Part shown: positions 4,463 to 7,757 of the stretch, one piece after another
How the letters are laid out: every line of letters begins with the position of its first letter
Numbering within the stretch: the first letter of the stretch is position 1
DNA from: Desulfatibacillaceae bacterium
Lineage (GTDB): Bacteria > Desulfobacterota > Desulfobacteria > Desulfobacterales > Desulfatibacillaceae
Assembly (NCBI GenBank): GCA_030018745.1
Contig: JASEHB010000095.1
Location: 1 to 7,757, forward strand
Reading direction: 5' to 3'
DNA length: 7,757 nucleotides
Notes under the pieces: generated by a model
Told to the model about the DNA's origin: nothing
The model's database searches: none
What the model saw: the letters and a program-made list of their open reading frames with translations, nothing else
Made by a program: the position numbers and the translations under genes

Positions 4463-7400
4463 ATGAGAGGATTTATTTCCTGGTTTGCAGGAAACCATGT
4501 TGCCGCCAACCTTCTTATGCTTTTCATCCTCATTGCAGGCGTGGTGGTGGGCCTTGGCTCCAAGCTGGAGGTCTTTCCCGAAACCAGCATGGAGACCATA
4601 AGCATCACCACTGTCTATCCCGGTGCATCCCCTTCCGAGGTGGAGGAGGGTGTTATAACGCGCATTGAGGAGAATGTGGCCGGGGTTGACGGAATAAAGC
4701 GCATTGATTCCGTTGCCAGGGAAGGCGTTGGAACGGTTCGCATTGAGCTTATGAGCGGGGTGAACACCAGCAAGGTGCTTGATGATGTAAAGTCCGCCGT
4801 TGACAGGATAACCACCCTGCCCCTTGAGGCGGAAAAGCCCATTGTGGCCGAGGATATAATGCGAAACCAGGTCATTGCCATTGCGGTTTATGGCGATGCG
4901 CCCGAAGCCACCCTCAAGCATTATGCCGAAAAAATAAAGGATGACCTGACCAACCTGCCCCAAATCACCCAGGTGGAGATTTTCGGAGCGCGCAAGGCGC
5001 AAATCAGCATCGAGGTTTCTGAAAACACTTTGCGCCGTTACGGGCTGACTTTAGGCGCCGTGGCCGAGGCCGTGCGCAGGGCAAGCCTGGATCTGCCTGC
5101 AGGAAGCATAAAGACCGGCGAGGGTGAAATTCTGGTGCGCACCAAGGGGCGGCGCTACTATGCAGACGATTACCGGGATATCCCCATAATTAGCAACCCT
5201 GATGGAACCCGCGTCACCCTTGAGCAGATTGCCCTGATAAATGAGGGGTTTGAAGACATTGACATGGGGGCCTATTTCCAGGGCAAGCCCGGTGTGCTGG
5301 TCTTTGTTTACCGGGTGGGGGAGCAGAACGCCCTTTCTGTTGCAGGCGCTGTGAAGGACTTCGTTGACCGGGAGCAGGCAAACCTGCCCCACGGGGTGAT
5401 GATGGCCCATTTTTCCGATTCATCCCAGATTTTGAGAAGCCGCATAAACCTGCTTTTGAAAAATATGCGCTGGGGCCTTGTTTTAGTGGCGCTCCTTCTG
5501 GCCTTTTTCCTCAACTTGCGGCTCGCCTTCTGGGTAACTTTGGGCATTCCCGTTTCCTTTGCCATGGCTTTTCTGCTTCTGCCGGAATTTGATGTGTCCA
5601 TCAACATGATCTCCCTTTTTGCCTTTATCATGGTGCTTGGCATAGTGGTGGATGACGCCATTGTGATAGGGGAGAACATTTACCGCAAAAGGGAGGAGGG
5701 TCTGCCAAGGCTCACCGCAGCCATAGAGGGCGCTCTGGAGGTGGGTCGGCCCGTGGTCTTTTCCGTGCTGACCACAATGGCGGCCTTTGCGCCGCTTCTT
5801 TTGGGCGGCGGGGTCATGGGCAAAATCATGCGGGCCATTCCCATTGTGGTCATTCTTGTTCTGCTTGGCTCCCTTATTGAATGCCTCTGCGTTCTGCCAA
5901 GCCATCTGGCCGGTATTGCCAGGAAGAAAGGCGAGGGGCAACGCCCTGCCACAAGGGGCAGAATGACAAGAGCCATCATCTGGTTTGCCAGGGGGCCTTA
6001 TGTGAAGTTTCTTAACCTTTGTCTGCGCTGGCGCTATCTTGTGATAATGCTGGCCATTGTCATGCTACTTATCAGCGGAGGCATCTGGAAGGGCGGGTGG
6101 ATAAAGTTCTCCTTTTTCCCGCCCATTGAGGGCGACACACTCCAGGCCTTTGTAACAATGCCTGTGGGCACCCCCAGGGAGCGCACGGAGCAGGTTTTGA
6201 ACCAGCTTGAGGCCTTTGCCCGGCAGGCGGCTGTCCAGGTGGAGGAAAAACACCCGGAATATGAGGGCGGCCTTCTGGAATACACGGTGGCCCTTGTGGG
6301 AACCCAGATGGGCAGGGGGGGGTTGGGCAGCTCTTCCGGCGCGCACATGGGCCAGGTGTGGGTTCAGCTTGCAGAAAGCGAGAAAAGGCCCACCATAAGC
6401 TCTTCAGAAGTGACAAACGCCTGGCGGCAGCTTGCAAGCCGCATTCAGGACACGGATTCGTTGAGCTTCACGGCCACAATCCATCGGGCGGGCAGCCCTG
6501 TGGAAATACATCTGGCGGCAGCAGACATAGACACCCTTGTCGCAGCATCCCAACAGTTCAAGGCAGAGCTTGAATCATACCCAGGGGTTTTTGACATTGA
6601 GGACAGTTTTGCGCCGGGCAAACAGGAGATACAGCTTGCATTGAAGCCTGCTGCCCAGACCCTTGGCATAAGCCTGGAGGAACTTGCCCGGCAGGTGCGC
6701 CACGCCTTTTACGGGGCAGAGGCCCTGCGTTTTCAGCGGGGCAAGGACGAGGTGAAGGTTTTGGCCCGCTATCTTGAGAGCGAGCGCCAGGACATAGCCT
6801 CCCTGGAAAACATGAGAATCCGTCTGGCTGACGGCAGCGCAGCCCCCTTCTCCCAGGTGGCCCATGCGCAGACACAGCCCGGATATGCCGCCATTGAGCG
6901 CGCCCAGCGCATGAGGGTCATCAAGATAACAGCCGATGTCAACGAGAACATCACCAATGCAGATCGAATCCGCTCCCAGCTTATGACTTCCTATCTGCCT
7001 GAACTTGCGTCCAGATATCCGGGGCTGCGCTTCACCCTGGAGGGCGAGGGCCGGGAGCAGGCCGAATCCCTTGAGGATGTTTTCAAGGGGCTGTTAATCG
7101 CCCTTTTTGCCATCTATGCCCTTCTGGCCATTCCCTTCCGCTCTTTCACCCAGCCTTTCATTGTCATGGCGGTCATTCCCTTTGGCCTTGTTGGGGCTTT
7201 GGCAGGCCATATGCTGATGGGCTACAATTTGAGCATAATGAGCGTTTTTGGCCTTGTGGGCCTTGCAGGGGTGGTGGTGAACAACTCCCTTGTGCTTGTG
7301 GATGCCGTCAACCTGCGGCGCACGGAAGACCGCTCAATAGTATCAGCCGTGCTGGAAGCCTCGTCCATCCGTTTTCGGGCCGTTATGCTCACAAGCCTCA

Positions 7401-7612
7401 CAACCTTTGCGGGGCTAGGCCCCATGCTTTTTGAAAAAAGCCTCCAGGCGCGCTTTCTCATACCAATGGCCATAAGTTTAGGCTTTGGCGTTCTGTTTGC
7501 CACCTTTATCACCCTGGCCCTTTTGCCCTGCCTTTACATGATGCTTGAAGACATCCACAATCTCTGGGAGCGCATAAGGCGTCCCAGGGCAGGGGAAAAC
7601 AAGGCAGCCTGA
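4463..7612 (+). CDS. RND efflux permease (AcrB-like superfamily)
   Basis: This 1049-residue inner-membrane transporter is the motor of the pump, using the proton gradient to drive substrate toward the outer-membrane channel. It has the duplicated RND plan: TM1 at about 12-32, a periplasmic porter loop, TM2-6 at about 337-480, TM7 at about 524-541, a second porter loop and TM8-12 at about 873-1027. TM4 keeps the aspartate pair Asp397-Asp398 in GIVVDDAIVIGEN. In TM10 the position matching AcrB Lys940 is Asn940 in GVVVNNSLVLVD, so the classic relay lysine is absent. The related VNDSLVLV motif is common in one branch of RND permeases, so this is probably a subfamily feature. A Gly/Ser-rich loop (617-629) lies in the second porter region. 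The start at 4463 is 4 nt after the adaptor stop; length is normal. A drug, lipid or metal substrate cannot be told apart safely, although the heavy-metal (CusA/CzcA) signature is absent. Confidence 0.95.
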   Translation: MRGFISWFAGNHVAANLLMLFILIAGVVVGLGSKLEVFPETSMETISITTVYPGASPSEVEEGVITRIEENVAGVDGIKRIDSVAREGVGTVRIELMSGVNTSKVLDDVKSAVDRITTLPLEAEKPIVAEDIMRNQVIAIAVYGDAPEATLKHYAEKIKDDLTNLPQITQVEIFGARKAQISIEVSENTLRRYGLTLGAVAEAVRRASLDLPAGSIKTGEGEILVRTKGRRYYADDYRDIPIISNPDGTRVTLEQIALINEGFEDIDMGAYFQGKPGVLVFVYRVGEQNALSVAGAVKDFVDREQANLPHGVMMAHFSDSSQILRSRINLLLKNMRWGLVLVALLLAFFLNLRLAFWVTLGIPVSFAMAFLLLPEFDVSINMISLFAFIMVLGIVVDDAIVIGENIYRKREEGLPRLTAAIEGALEVGRPVVFSVLTTMAAFAPLLLGGGVMGKIMRAIPIVVILVLLGSLIECLCVLPSHLAGIARKKGEGQRPATRGRMTRAIIWFARGPYVKFLNLCLRWRYLVIMLAIVMLLISGGIWKGGWIKFSFFPPIEGDTLQAFVTMPVGTPRERTEQVLNQLEAFARQAAVQVEEKHPEYEGGLLEYTVALVGTQMGRGGLGSSSGAHMGQVWVQLAESEKRPTISSSEVTNAWRQLASRIQDTDSLSFTATIHRAGSPVEIHLAAADIDTLVAASQQFKAELESYPGVFDIEDSFAPGKQEIQLALKPAAQTLGISLEELARQVRHAFYGAEALRFQRGKDEVKVLARYLESERQDIASLENMRIRLADGSAAPFSQVAHAQTQPGYAAIERAQRMRVIKITADVNENITNADRIRSQLMTSYLPELASRYPGLRFTLEGEGREQAESLEDVFKGLLIALFAIYALLAIPFRSFTQPFIVMAVIPFGLVGALAGHMLMGYNLSIMSVFGLVGLAGVVVNNSLVLVDAVNLRRTEDRSIVSAVLEASSIRFRAVMLTSLTTFAGLGPMLFEKSLQARFLIPMAISLGFGVLFATFITLALLPCLYMMLEDIHNLWERIRRPRAGENKAA

Positions 7613-7757
7613 TGGCCCTTCATGGCAAAAAGGCGGGGGATAACAGCAACGATTAAAGGCAGTTGAGGTAGTTGCAACACTGGAAAACAATTTTGCGGGG
7701 TAGGGTCTTTGCTGTAAAAAAGCCCCTACCCCACGCTCCTGCCAAACGCCTGTCCCT
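7613..7757. other. Intergenic region downstream of the efflux operon
   Basis: No supported coding region is visible in these 145 bases. A 14-codon frame overlaps the permease stop (TGATG) but lacks supporting features. The only structure of note is the hairpin at 7695-7734. The next gene starts beyond the window, so strand context is unknown. Confidence 0.6.
7695..7734. terminator. GC-rich hairpin, possible atypical terminator of the operon
   Basis: GGGGTAGGG (7697-7705) pairs perfectly with CCCTACCCC (7724-7732). A further G-C pair (7695/7734) lies beyond a C-A mismatch that becomes a U-G wobble on the minus strand. The 18-nt loop can add a GCT/AGC pairing. No T tract follows on the plus strand, so it is not a canonical terminator. 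It could stabilise the mRNA 3' end, stop transcription with help, or be part of a repeat. It is 82 nt beyond the permease stop. Confidence 0.4.

Noticed and set aside
4463..7612. Heavy-metal (CusA/CzcA) type permease
   Set aside because: The TM4 segment GIVVDDAIVIGEN and TM10 VNNSLVLVD fit the drug/organic-type RND branches rather than the metal exporters, and no metal-binding Met or His clusters stand out.
7612..7656. 14-codon frame overlapping the permease stop (TGATG)
   Set aside because: Too short, low-complexity polar peptide, no proper ribosome binding site and no recognisable family.
1..7757. CRISPR array, transposon ends, tRNA or rRNA genes
   Set aside because: No regularly spaced repeats, no transposase or terminal inverted repeats, and no tRNA or rRNA signature sequences were seen on either strand.

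Overview
The window looks like chromosomal DNA of a Gram-negative bacterium. It encodes a complete tripartite envelope efflux pump, including an outer-membrane lipoprotein and an inner-membrane RND permease. It also encodes a phasin, which implies polyhydroxyalkanoate (PHA) granules. The G+C-moderate coding style, AT-rich intergenic DNA, phasin type and RND subfamily would fit Desulfobacterota (a Desulfatibacillum/Desulfococcus-like sulfate reducer). That placement is a judgement from style and rests on no marker gene.

Layout, left to right. Positions 1-156 are intergenic and hold two factor-independent terminators of opposite polarity: a minus-strand one (21-52) and a strong plus-strand one (115-148). 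This suggests a plus-strand gene ending just left of the window, convergent with the phasin gene. A 224-residue phasin-family protein lies on the minus strand (157-831). A 338-bp divergent regulatory region (832-1169) follows. It carries a near-consensus promoter for the phasin with a perfect TGACGC-N3-GCGTCA palindrome filling its spacer, further TGACGC/GCGTCA boxes, and a promoter for the rightward operon overlapped by a different palindrome, ATACAA-N4-TTGTAT. The rightward operon is: TetR/CerR-type repressor (1170-1829), NodT-type outer-membrane factor lipoprotein (1826-3247), periplasmic adaptor (3244-4458) and RND permease (4463-7612). The last 145 bases hold no convincing gene, only a GC-rich hairpin (7695-7734).

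How the parts work together: the repressor probably shuts its own operon off by binding the palindrome over the -10/start site, and an inducing ligand releases it. The first three genes are joined by ATGA stop/start overlaps, and the permease starts 4 nt after the adaptor stop, so all four proteins are likely made from one message. Together they form a proton-driven pump from inner membrane or periplasm through the outer membrane. The substrate cannot be read from the sequence. The phasin appears to be under a separate repressor that recognises the TGACGC palindrome.

I found no clear previously undescribed multi-gene system. The most noteworthy items are the operator architecture of the divergent region, the internal duplication in the phasin, and the loss of the TM10 lysine in the permease.
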